NCBI GenBank assembly: GCA_014610835.1
Contig: QQXM01000020.1
Coordinates: forward strand, 1-52,523
Length of the DNA stretch: 52,523 nt
Direction: 5' to 3'
Source: Erysipelotrichaceae bacterium 7770_A6
GTDB taxonomy: Bacteria > Bacillota_I > Bacilli_A > Erysipelotrichales > Erysipelotrichaceae
Below are positions 9,794-18,800 of this stretch, in pieces. Under the pieces are notes generated by a model, which was not told the DNA's origin, ran no database searches, and saw nothing but the letters and a program-made list of their open reading frames with translations. Every line of letters begins with the position of its first letter. Positions within the stretch are counted from its first letter, which is position 1. The position numbers were made by a program, and so were the translations under genes.

Positions 9794-11101
9794 TTACCAT
9801 TTTGTATAAATGATCTGGAATGATTTTCTTTCAAGATCTAGGGAACCTGTGAACTTGATTTCATGATCAGTGAATAGATCAATACCACTTTCACATCCTG
9901 CATCAAAATAAACAGTCGCAGGATCATTGTCGATATTCATACAGAAAATGAGCTGACCATTTTCATCACATCGTTTAAATACAATCTGTTTATTTTGAAT
10001 GTATAGCTGTGTATAATCACCGTATGTAAATGTTGAAATCGAAGTATGGAATGTATTGAGCTTCTGAATTGTATCTGTTAATGCATTCCATTCAGCTTTT
10101 TCAAAACATGGTCTAAGATCATCGTCGGAATTATTTGTTTTCTTTCCTTCACAGCCCCATTCACTTCCATAATAGATGCAAGGAATGCCAGGCATTGCTT
10201 CCATTAATGCATAAATCAGTGGAAGATCTTCTTTGTCTTCTAGAATGGAAGCAATACGATCAACATCATGGTTATCTACAAAGCTTAATAAATGCTTTTC
10301 CGTATATAAACACCATGGGTCTTTACCAAACTGTCGGTTCAATGAATATCCAATTTCAAACAGGTTTTTACTGTTAAATGAAGAGTAGAGACCCTTTCTG
10401 CATTCATAGTTTGTTACGGAATCTAATAAATGATCATTCATAATGGCGTTATAATCACCACCAATCATTTCTCCAAGAAAGAAGAAATCGGGATGTGAAG
10501 CACGCACATGATCACAAAGTTCATGCATGAAATTACGATCTACCATATATGCTACATCTAAACGTAATCCACTGATATGAAACTGTTCAATCCATGTATC
10601 AACACACTGTATTAAATAATTTCTAACATCAGGATTATACATATTTAATTTCACAAGTTCCTGATGACCTTCCCATCCTTCATACCAGAAGCCATCTTCA
10701 TGATTTGTATCATCGAAATTGATATGAAACCAGTCTTTATATGGGGAATCCCATTTCTTTTCAATGACATCCTGGAAGTATGGAAAACCTCTTCCGACAT
10801 GGTTGAATACACCATCTAAGATGATTGAAATGCCATTATTGTTAAGTTCGGTACATACTTTTTGAAAATCTTCGTTCGTTCCTAAACGGCAATCAATTTT
10901 TGTATAGTTTCTTGTATCATATCCGTGACGATCACTTTCAAATACAGGATTGAATAAGATTGAAGTGATTCCTGCTTTTTTGAAATGTTGGATCCAGTCA
11001 ATCACTTTTAAAATGCGATGGGATAAAATACCATCATTTTCTTTTGGTGCTCCACAGAAACCAAGCGGATAGATTTGATAAACAACTTGATTAAAATCCA
11101 T
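9794..11101 (-). CDS. GH13 alpha-amylase family glycoside hydrolase (cyclomaltodextrinase / neopullulanase-like, intracellular)
   Basis: 435 aa with a complete (beta/alpha)8 catalytic set: region I DGVFNH near 96-101, region II GLRLDVAY with nucleophile Asp182, region III FFLGEMIG with acid/base Glu211, and region IV LSFVDNHDVDR with Asp276. There is no signal peptide, so it acts on imported maltodextrins in the cytoplasm. The opening VVYQIYPLGFCGAP is the usual start for oligo-1,6-glucosidase and cyclomaltodextrinase relatives without the N-terminal CBM34 domain. Its AAGGAG site lies in the end of the upstream nudC-like gene, 3 nt away, so they form an operon. Substrate preference is an inference. 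Confidence 0.88.
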   Translation of the reverse strand: MDFNQVVYQIYPLGFCGAPKENDGILSHRILKVIDWIQHFKKAGITSILFNPVFESDRHGYDTRNYTKIDCRLGTNEDFQKVCTELNNNGISIILDGVFNHVGRGFPYFQDVIEKKWDSPYKDWFHINFDDTNHEDGFWYEGWEGHQELVKLNMYNPDVRNYLIQCVDTWIEQFHISGLRLDVAYMVDRNFMHELCDHVRASHPDFFFLGEMIGGDYNAIMNDHLLDSVTNYECRKGLYSSFNSKNLFEIGYSLNRQFGKDPWCLYTEKHLLSFVDNHDVDRIASILEDKEDLPLIYALMEAMPGIPCIYYGSEWGCEGKKTNNSDDDLRPCFEKAEWNALTDTIQKLNTFHTSISTFTYGDYTQLYIQNKQIVFKRCDENGQLIFCMNIDNDPATVYFDAGCESGIDLFTDHEIKFTGSLDLERKSFQIIYTKW

Positions 11102-11104
11102 AAA

Positions 11105-11911
11105 TTATAATTCTCCTTCTAAATACTTGTGGATCATTTCAGAAGTAATACTTGCATCATCTTTTGGATCTACATATGTATCGTTGCGAGTTACCCATTG
11201 TGCAATCTTTAATTCATGATCTTCTAGTGTGATCTTTTGATTCCCATGCGCTTTTGCAACATATGTAAAAATCAAAGAAGAGGAGAATCCCCATGGCTGA
11301 TCTTTGTAGAATGTTAAATCAGTGATATCTAATCCTGTTTCTTCTTTTGCTTCACGAATTGCGGCTTCTTCACTTGTTTCACCAATTTCAATGAATCCCG
11401 CAACAAGTGCAAATTTGGAATATGATGCATGTGCATACTTTGTAACAAGTAATTCATCTTGATCGTTTTTGATGGCAACGATGACTACGGGATTGATTCT
11501 TGGATAAACAAGATTGCCACAATTTGGACAACGCATTGCACGTTCTTTTGTATCTTCGATCATTTTTGAAGCACATCTTCCGCAAAAAACATTATTACGA
11601 TACCAGTCATACAAGTGCCAGCCTGTGATTGCCGCAAATGCATATTCTTTTGGCTGATAAGAACGCATTGTCTGTATATCCAGAGATATTGGATGCATGA
11701 ACATGAGATCACATAGATAAAAGTTAGTATCATCAATTTTAAATAGATAACGATACTGTATATCTTGAGAAATATCTTCATAGTGAAAGAATGACATACC
11801 GTTTTTTAGAAGAATATTTCTTCCATCATATGATAAAAGAATATCTCCTTTTTTTGGAAGTTCTGGTTCGTAGTGATTATAGAAATGATGTGGTTGACTC
11901 GTTTGATACAT
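11105..11911 (-). CDS. nudC: NudC-type NAD(H) diphosphatase
   Basis: 268 aa. A zinc ribbon (Cys110, Cys113, Cys128, Cys131) precedes the Nudix box at about 172-194 (GFIEIGETSEEAA through REAKEETGL). A QPWGFSSSL motif follows, the family equivalent of SQPWPFPxS that sets NAD(H) specificity. Such enzymes split NAD(H) to NMN(H) and AMP and can remove NAD caps from RNA. It is the first gene of a two-gene minus-strand operon with the GH13 enzyme. A TATAAT (minus strand, about 11941-11946) lies upstream; a GAGGG lies rather far from the ATG. Confidence 0.9.
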   Translation of the reverse strand: MYQTSQPHHFYNHYEPELPKKGDILLSYDGRNILLKNGMSFFHYEDISQDIQYRYLFKIDDTNFYLCDLMFMHPISLDIQTMRSYQPKEYAFAAITGWHLYDWYRNNVFCGRCASKMIEDTKERAMRCPNCGNLVYPRINPVVIVAIKNDQDELLVTKYAHASYSKFALVAGFIEIGETSEEAAIREAKEETGLDITDLTFYKDQPWGFSSSLIFTYVAKAHGNQKITLEDHELKIAQWVTRNDTYVDPKDDASITSEMIHKYLEGEL

Positions 11912-12344
11912 AATACTGTCTTATTTGACCCTCAATAATATAATTATACAGAAAAAAATCTTTAAATTATAGACTATTCTTATAGAAAATATGATCTATA
12001 TTATAAGTACAAACAAGAAGGACTTCTAAAAAGAAAAAGGAGGAATTCATATGAAGGAGATCCTACTCGAATATTAAGTAAGTTCTTCTAGATGTAATGC
12101 AGGAACATCCAGAAGAACAACAATCATTAGAACCATTGATTTTCACAAATAATGGAAGATCAAAAAAAGAACTGTAACAGAAAATAGAAAGTAGAAAAGT
12201 CTGCATAAGAGTTAGACCAATGGACAGTCTAAACTGAAAAACTGAATAGATTCCTGATTCAGGAAAACTCCTGATGACAATTAGATTACAGTATCTAAAG
12301 AAAAGCTTTTGATAGCTGAAGAAAAAGAAAATAATAAGAGAAAA
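11912..12344. pseudogene. decayed ORF of unknown origin (about 12050-12300 on the + strand)
   Basis: A strong AAGGAGG site at 12039-12045 precedes ATG 12050, which gives only MKEILLEY before TAA. Reading on with one frame change gives LLDVMQEHPEEQQSLEPLIF and then TNNGRSKKEL, and after further stops CIRVRPMDSLN. The amino-acid composition looks like former protein-coding DNA with several frameshifts and stops. I do not recognise the family. It sits at the left edge of the hicAB-Wadjet segment. Apart from this the 430 nt hold no feature I can support. Confidence 0.4.
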
Positions 12345-12380
12345 TGCTACTTGCCACATAATAAGGTGAGTAGCTTTTTT
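12345..12380 (+). terminator. hairpin / terminator left of hicAB
   Basis: GCTACT...AGTAGC stem followed by six T. Its right arm GGTGAGTAGCTTTTTT is nearly the same as that of the hairpin after hicB (13046-13083). Confidence 0.6.
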
Positions 12381-12395
12381 AATTTATAAAAAACA

Positions 12396-12424
12396 TTGAC
12401 ACCATATGTGGTATCAATTATTAT
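12396..12424 (+). promoter_or_regulatory. hicAB promoter with an internal palindrome
   Basis: Consensus-like TTGACA (12396-12401), 17-nt spacer, TATTAT (12419-12424). The spacer contains ACCA-TATG-TGGT, a small inverted repeat that is a natural candidate operator for HicB autorepression. The operator role is an inference from toxin-antitoxin biology. Confidence 0.75.
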
Positions 12425-12442
12425 TTGGGTAGGAGGTTGAAG

Positions 12443-12700
12443 ATGTCGAAATGGGAAAAGATATTAATGCGTATACAGAAATTATCAAACGATCTCCGAT
12501 TTCAAGAATTGCGTAGAGTATTGGAAAGCTATGGATATGAAATGAGAGCACCAAAAAATGGAAACAGTCATTATACATTCAGAAAGAAAGGATGTATGCC
12601 TATTACAATTCCAAAACATGAACCAATAAAAAAAGTATATGTTGAAATGGTGCGACAAGTTGTAGAAAGTGAGGAAATGAAACATGAAAACGATAGATGA
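12443..12700 (+). CDS. hicA: HicA toxin (mRNA interferase)
   Basis: 85 aa. The dsRBD-like HicA fold is shown by the FQELRRVLESYGYE helix, the catalytic histidine in GNSHYTF (His43), and the TIPKHEPIKKVY strand. HicA cleaves mRNA and arrests growth until neutralised by HicB. The open frame starts upstream at a TTG, but the AGGAGG at 12431-12436 is spaced for ATG 12443. The gene precedes its antitoxin, the usual hicA-hicB order, and overlaps it by 17 nt. It has an N-terminal extension of about 14 residues compared with minimal HicA proteins. Confidence 0.9.
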   Translation: MSKWEKILMRIQKLSNDLRFQELRRVLESYGYEMRAPKNGNSHYTFRKKGCMPITIPKHEPIKKVYVEMVRQVVESEEMKHENDR

Positions 12701-13046
12701 TTATATGAAAAAAGCTTATCGTATGGAAATTGTTGAAGATAAGGATGAAGGCGGTTTTATTGTTACCTATCCTGATTTGCCTGGATGCATTAGTTGTGGC
12801 GAGACAATTGAAAGTGCAGTGGCAAATGCAATTGATGCAAAGGAAGTATGGCTTGAAGCTGCAATAGAAGAAGGTATTGAGATAAATGAACCAGATTCTT
12901 TAGATGATTATTCAGGGCAATTTAAATTGAGAATTCCAAAAAGTCTTCATAAATCGCTTGCAGAACATTCTCAAAGAGAAGGAATAAGTATGAATCAGTA
13001 TTGCGTCTATCTTCTTTCTAAAAATGATGTATTATATTCAAAATGA
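12684..13046 (+). CDS. hicB: HicB antitoxin
   Basis: 120 aa. An N-terminal degraded RNase H-like domain has the hallmark EGGFIVTYPDLPGCISCGET segment (about 26-45). The C-terminal part KLRIPKSLHKSLAEHSQREG looks like a ribbon-helix-helix DNA-binding domain, so this protein should both bind HicA and repress its own promoter. It is translated from a start inside the end of hicA. Confidence 0.92.
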   Translation: MKTIDDYMKKAYRMEIVEDKDEGGFIVTYPDLPGCISCGETIESAVANAIDAKEVWLEAAIEEGIEINEPDSLDDYSGQFKLRIPKSLHKSLAEHSQREGISMNQYCVYLLSKNDVLYSK

Positions 13047-13083
13047 AGCTACTTACTGAATGAGATAGTGAGTAGCTTTTTTT
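13046..13083 (+). terminator. terminator after hicB
   Basis: AGCTACTTACT...AGTGAGTAGCT hairpin followed by seven T. It resembles the hairpin at 12345-12380, so the hicAB pair is bracketed by matching elements. Confidence 0.75.
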
Positions 13084-13135
13084 ATGAAAAGGTTTTTACT
13101 GTCTAAAAAAACGAACATTAAAATCTTTGGATTTG

Positions 13136-13144
13136 TGCGATAAT
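13136..13144 (+). promoter_or_regulatory. extended -10 of the Wadjet operon
   Basis: TG-C-GATAAT (13136-13144), giving a leader of about 53 nt before the chosen jetA ATG. No convincing -35 is visible. Confidence 0.4.
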
Positions 13145-13203
13145 AGTGTCAAGAAAAAAAGATTTTCATATCATTTATAATGATGAAATCGTGGGGAAAT
13201 AAA

Positions 13204-14673
13204 ATGGCAATTTATCAAAATCAAGTATTAGAATCTTCCTATTTAACCGCACCTAATTATGTAACCTATAGAAGTATTATGCGCGTTATGTTTCTTGAAA
13301 GTGAACAAATGAATAATCATTTATATAAAGAAGAAATATTTCAGAAATTAAAAGAGGATTCAGAATTTCAAGATTATAGTTTGGAAGATATGAGGCAAGA
13401 TTTAGATCAATTAGTAACATGGGGTAATTTAATTGCAATCCAAGATCCTGGAACTGTCCATACAATTGCAGAATATAAAAATAGACAATATCGCTATTCT
13501 ATGAGTGAAAGAGCGATTGAAGTGGAAAGAATGACAATTCGTCTGGAAAATCTTGAAATTGAAACAAGTAGCTTATCTACTGGATATTTCCAGAGAATTG
13601 AAGATGCATTGAAAAATGCAGAAAAAGTTAATTCACTTTCATTACAAGAAATTAATGAATGGTGGCATTTATTACAAGATGATTTTAAAAACCTGGATTT
13701 AAATTATAAAAGTTATTTAAGGGAATTTTATTCTGCAGATACAATGACATTGATGAAATCTGTTGAATTTATTTTGCATAAAGATAAATTGATTCAATAT
13801 CTTCAGACTTTTATTAGACAGATGCAATTAAAATCTAAGAGAATTAAAAGTCAAATTTCGACGATACAAATTTTATTTGAAACAAGTTTAATGAATAAAA
13901 TTGTAAAGAGTGAAATGGCTATTCCCCATCTAGGAAATAAAGTTCAAAATGAAGAATTATTGAAAGAATCCATTCAAAAGAAATGGATATCATTTGAAAA
14001 ATGGTTTATTGCGATTGATGGACATAAAGCTGAGTGTGAAAGAATATTAGATATAACAAATGAAATTATTCGATCCGTCATTGAAAATGCAAATATGATT
14101 GTGCAATTATCTAACTATGGAGTGAGTAGAAAAGATGATTATAAACAATTTATCCAAATGTTTGGAAATTGTAGCAACATTAATGATGCACATTGTTTAT
14201 CTGCACATGTGTTCGGAATTCAAAATGTTGAACATTTTAGAATGTATCAATCTATTGATACAGAAGATATCAAAAAAAGTGCGTATATACAAGAATGTGA
14301 TGTTGTTCAATTGCAATCTCATTCAAGAAATTATCGTGAAAAAAGGCAAAGACAAGGTGTGGTGCGTCGAACAATGGATAAAATAATAGCTCTTCAAGAG
14401 TATGAAGAAGCAGCAAATAAAAAGAAAAGTCAAGTATATCAGTATATTAAGAATAATCGATTGTGTATTGAAGAAATTCATGATGTTATTTCTCCTGATT
14501 TAAGAATTTCAATTCTACAATGGATTTCACTTGCTAATATGAATACTTCAAAAACTGGCAATACGGAATTTGGTGAAAAATATATTTTAAGAAGAGAAAA
14601 AGGAAATTGTGTTTTACATTGTGAAGATGGTGATATTACGATGCCAAGATATATATTGGAGTTTGAAAAATGA
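13204..14673 (+). CDS. jetA: Wadjet type II protein JetA (DUF2397 / TIGR02677, MukF/kleisin-like)
   Basis: 489 aa, largely helical and charged. It corresponds to the TIGR02677 family: an N-terminal winged-helix region (YRSIMRVMFLESE ... MRQDLDQLVTWGNL) followed by long helices and a C-terminal GEKYILRREKGNCVLHCEDG strand region. In Wadjet this is the kleisin subunit that bridges the SMC-like heads of JetC and with JetB forms the complex that recognises small circular DNA. The GTGGGG site at 13191-13196 fits ATG 13204; an upstream in-frame ATG (13180) has no such site. The stop overlaps jetB in ATGA. Assignment rests mainly on the ordered four-gene context plus sequence character. Confidence 0.87.
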   Translation: MAIYQNQVLESSYLTAPNYVTYRSIMRVMFLESEQMNNHLYKEEIFQKLKEDSEFQDYSLEDMRQDLDQLVTWGNLIAIQDPGTVHTIAEYKNRQYRYSMSERAIEVERMTIRLENLEIETSSLSTGYFQRIEDALKNAEKVNSLSLQEINEWWHLLQDDFKNLDLNYKSYLREFYSADTMTLMKSVEFILHKDKLIQYLQTFIRQMQLKSKRIKSQISTIQILFETSLMNKIVKSEMAIPHLGNKVQNEELLKESIQKKWISFEKWFIAIDGHKAECERILDITNEIIRSVIENANMIVQLSNYGVSRKDDYKQFIQMFGNCSNINDAHCLSAHVFGIQNVEHFRMYQSIDTEDIKKSAYIQECDVVQLQSHSRNYREKRQRQGVVRRTMDKIIALQEYEEAANKKKSQVYQYIKNNRLCIEEIHDVISPDLRISILQWISLANMNTSKTGNTEFGEKYILRREKGNCVLHCEDGDITMPRYILEFEK

Positions 14674-15806
14674 ACGGATTAGAAATGTTACTTGGACAAT
14701 ATTGGATTATCAGAAATGAAAACAAAGAGCAGTATTATCAAGTGAAAAAAGAGTTATCTGACAAGAATACACTTAAATTTATTCAAGAAGTACTTGGCTG
14801 GAAATTAATTCATACAGAACAATTGATAAAAATAGAAAAATGTCCAGCACATGCAAAAGCATTTATGGGAATTCAAGAGTTTACAGAAGTGCGAGATTAT
14901 TGCTTTTTATGTGCACTATTAATGTTTTTAGAAGATAAAGAAGAGAGCAGCCAATTTTTGCTATCGGAATTAATCCACTATATTGAAATGGTGATGAAAG
15001 AATATATGGAAGTAGATTGGACCGTATACAATCAAAGAAAATCATTGGTACGTGTTCTTCAATATGCTGAAAAAATGTATATGTTGAAGAACTATGAAGG
15101 AAATGTAAGCAATTATTCAAATGAAGCTAGTAGTGAGGTTCTGTATGAAAATACAGGAGTATCAAGGTATTTTGCTACTAATTTTTCATCATCAATAAAA
15201 AATATGAATGATTGGAAAGATTTTGAAAACGAAAATAACAATGCCCAAAAAATTGAGAAAACTTCACAAACTGTATTTCAAGATTTGATTACATCACCTG
15301 CAATGTACTGGAATGATGATAATGGAAAAGAAGCTATGTATGTTAAATCAAAAAGGCAATTTATTCAAAGAGAAGTGATGCACTATTTAAAAGCTTCTTT
15401 ATTAGTAAATTCTCATAATGCATCTATTGTTTATGTGGATGCGCAACCAGTTGGCGATTTTCATCCAAGAACAAATATGATTAGTGAAATCGTATTACTG
15501 GTTTCTCAATGGATTCATGAAGCAGCTATGGATAAAAGAAAGATGAGTTTGAATGAAGATGAAACAATCATTATTTCTAAAGAGAGATTTCAAGATATCC
15601 TTTTAAAAGTGAAGATGGAATACCAGGAACTTTGGACAAAAGAGTATAGAGAAATCCAAAATGAAAAATTTGTTTCGATTGTTAAAGAATATATGAAGAA
15701 ATGGATGATGATTGATGAAAATGATGAAGAAATTGTTATATATCCAGCATGTGTGCTGACTGGTGGTAACTATACAAAAGACGTGGAGGAAAAAATACAT
15801 GAGTGA
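14670..15806 (+). CDS. jetB: Wadjet type II protein JetB (DUF2398 / TIGR02678, MukE/KITE-like)
   Basis: 378 aa. The N-terminal helices (LLGQYWIIRNENKEQYYQV, WKLIHTEQLIKIEK) resemble the TIGR02678 family opening, with a winged-helix core and acidic C-terminal part. In the complex it acts as the KITE subunit that binds the kleisin JetA. It starts in the ATGA overlap with jetA and its stop lies 5 nt past the jetC ATG, so translation is coupled along the operon. Confidence 0.85.
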   Translation: MNGLEMLLGQYWIIRNENKEQYYQVKKELSDKNTLKFIQEVLGWKLIHTEQLIKIEKCPAHAKAFMGIQEFTEVRDYCFLCALLMFLEDKEESSQFLLSELIHYIEMVMKEYMEVDWTVYNQRKSLVRVLQYAEKMYMLKNYEGNVSNYSNEASSEVLYENTGVSRYFATNFSSSIKNMNDWKDFENENNNAQKIEKTSQTVFQDLITSPAMYWNDDNGKEAMYVKSKRQFIQREVMHYLKASLLVNSHNASIVYVDAQPVGDFHPRTNMISEIVLLVSQWIHEAAMDKRKMSLNEDETIIISKERFQDILLKVKMEYQELWTKEYREIQNEKFVSIVKEYMKKWMMIDENDEEIVIYPACVLTGGNYTKDVEEKIHE

Positions 15807-18800
15807 AAGATGGAAAATGAATCGAATTGGGTTTGTGAATTTTTGGCTATATGTGGACGAAGATTTTGAATTAGAAGATGGAAAACTACTTTTAAGAGGT
15901 CAAAATGGTTCTGGTAAATCAATCACAACACAAAGTTTTATTCCATTTATTTTAGATGGTGATCGCTCTCCTTCACGTTTGGATCCATTTGGTACGGGAA
16001 GCAGAACGATGGATTATTATTTTTTGGGAGATAATGAAAAAGAAGAATCTACAGGCTATTTATATTTAGAGTTTAAAAAAGGAAATGAATATAGAACGAT
16101 TGCAATTGGACAAAATGCGCATAAAGGTCGTTCAATGACATTTTGGGGATTTGTATTACTGGATGGAAGAAGAATAGGAAAAGATTTGAAATTATATAGA
16201 GAATCTGGGGATAACATTGTAATTCCTTTGTCAAAACAAGAAATGAAAAAGGCATTATCTGAAGATACTCCATTTACTACTTCTCCAAAAGAATATAAAT
16301 CTTTTGTAAACGAGTATTTATTCGGCTTTGACAGAATTGAACAATATGATCAATATATAAAATTATTGATCAAGGTAAGAGCTCCGAAATTATCAAATAC
16401 ATTCAAGCCAACTAGAATGTATGAAATCTTGAATGAATCGTTACAAGTATTGAGTGATGATGATCTTCGTCCTATGGTTGATGCAATGGAAAAGATGGAT
16501 TACATACAAGAGCAATTAGAAGCGTTGAAGAGAGCGTATGCAGATGCAAATACGATTATGAAAGAATATGACCACTACAATCGTTATATGATTTCCAAAA
16601 AAGCACATAATTATTTGGAAGCGTTAAAAATAGCAAAAACTAGTGAAAAAGACTATGATGATATTCTGCATGAAGTGGAACAGTGGAAAAAAGATCAATT
16701 AGAAAAGAAAAAAGAATTAGAAGATTTAAAAATAGAAGAAGATTTTGTTCAAAAGCAAATTGAGCAATGTATTGATCCAGAAATTGAAAATCTTGATATA
16801 AAATATCAAAATACAAAAAAAGAATTGGAAGAATACACTGAAAACACAGAGAATAAAAATAAACAAATTCAACAGAAAAATGATTCAGTTTTTGAAGCAG
16901 AAACTGAAATAAAAAGATACAAAAATCTTGAAGAATATTCTCAGAAACAAATGAATGACACTATCAGCTGTCTGGAAGAATTACATGATGAAATCAAAGA
17001 TGATTTTCACGTATCTTTAAAAGAACAACTTTCAACAAATCAAACATTTGATGATCAACTATATTTTTCAAAGTTGGATACATTAAAAAACAGTGTTAAG
17101 CAAGGTCAAAATTTATTGAGAAAATCAAATGATTTAGAGAAAAAATATGCATCAGATAAAGAAGAAAATGATCAAAACAGAAAACTATATGAAGATACAG
17201 AATTTCAAATTGAACAATTCACTAATGATAAAGAAAAGGTGCAAGATGCATTATTGCTAGATATCTCCAAATTGTCAGAAAATCGTTTCTGGCATTTGGA
17301 CGATATCACAATGAAGTCAGCTTCAAAAGTAATTGAAGAATATGAAGTACCATCAGATGCAACAAAATTGATAGAAATTTTATATAATGATTACTCTAAC
17401 AAGCAAGAAAAGAAAAAATATTATTTTGCACAATTGAAGGCACAAGAAAAACAATTGTTTTCTGAATATAATCAAAAGAAAGAAGAATATCGTAAAGTTG
17501 AAAGCCAAAAAGAAGTGGAACCTATTCGTGATGAAGATGCGATTGCTTCTAGAGAAAAATTGAAACAAGCAGAAATACATGCATTTCCTTTTTATCAGAC
17601 AGTAGAATTTTCCGATTCATTGTCTGAGAGTGAACAGGCTATTTTGGAACAACAATTACATAAAGCTGGTTTATTAGATGCTTTAGTTGTATCTAAACAT
17701 GATTATCTTCGTATTCAAAATGAATTTCCACAATTGTTAGATGCTTTGATTTATGAAGATAGTTTTGGAATAAATGTTTTTCATGATCTTACAATCGAAG
17801 AAAATCTTCCAGATGAAGTAAAGCAATCTGTAAAAAACATACTATCTAATATAACAAATGATGGTGGGAAACTTGTTTTAAAAAAAGATGGATACTATCG
17901 TCATGGGATGATTGAAGGCCATGTAAAAAAAGACAGTAGTGAATATATTGGAGTCAACGCCAGAAAAAGAAAAAAGGAACAATTATTATTCAATATTGAA
18001 CAACAAATCAATGAAATAAAGCAACTTTTAGATGACAAAAGAGCAGAAATGGATTCTGAACAAAATGATTTACTTGAAATGCAGAAAGAATATTTATTGA
18101 TTCCTGATACAAAAGAATTGAATTCCATATTAGATTGTATTCATAAGCTAGAAGTACAATTGCAGGTTTTACGAGAAAAACAAGATACATTGGATGAAAA
18201 AATGAATCGTTCATACCAACTGTTTAAGGAAGCAGAACGAGAAATGTTATCTATCTGTAAAATGTTACCATATGCTAGAAATATAGATACTTATGAAGAT
18301 ATTTTAAATGCAATAGATTCTTATAAAGAATATGTTCACGCTCTTTCACAAACACTTCTTCAAAAAGAAAGCTATGTGGACCAAATAGAAATACAGCAAT
18401 CAATGAGAGATACAGCTCTGTGCGAAATTGATGATTTGTACCTTGAAAGAGATAAATATAAATCCAAAGCAGAATCCTGTGAAAAACAATTATCTCAAAT
18501 TCAAGAATTGATGAATAATCCAGAAATCATTGAAAATGCTCGTAAGGTTAAAGCACTGAGAGAACAAGAAAAAACATTGCAAGAACGAATTCAAAATTTA
18601 AATAGTGATCTTGCAATTCTAGAACATGATCTAAATAAATCTAAAGATACAATTGTTCAAAAAGAAAATGATAAGAATGAAAAACAAAAGTTTCTCGCTA
18701 TTGTACAACAATATTATCAGGAAGAAACAGAATTGAAATTTGTTATTCAAGATCAGAAACAATCTCTTGAACAATCTGCAAAACAGGCAATAGCACAGGA

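Noticed and set aside
13180-13203. ATG 13180 as the jetA start
   Set aside because: There is no ribosome site upstream of it, while GTGGGG fits the ATG at 13204.
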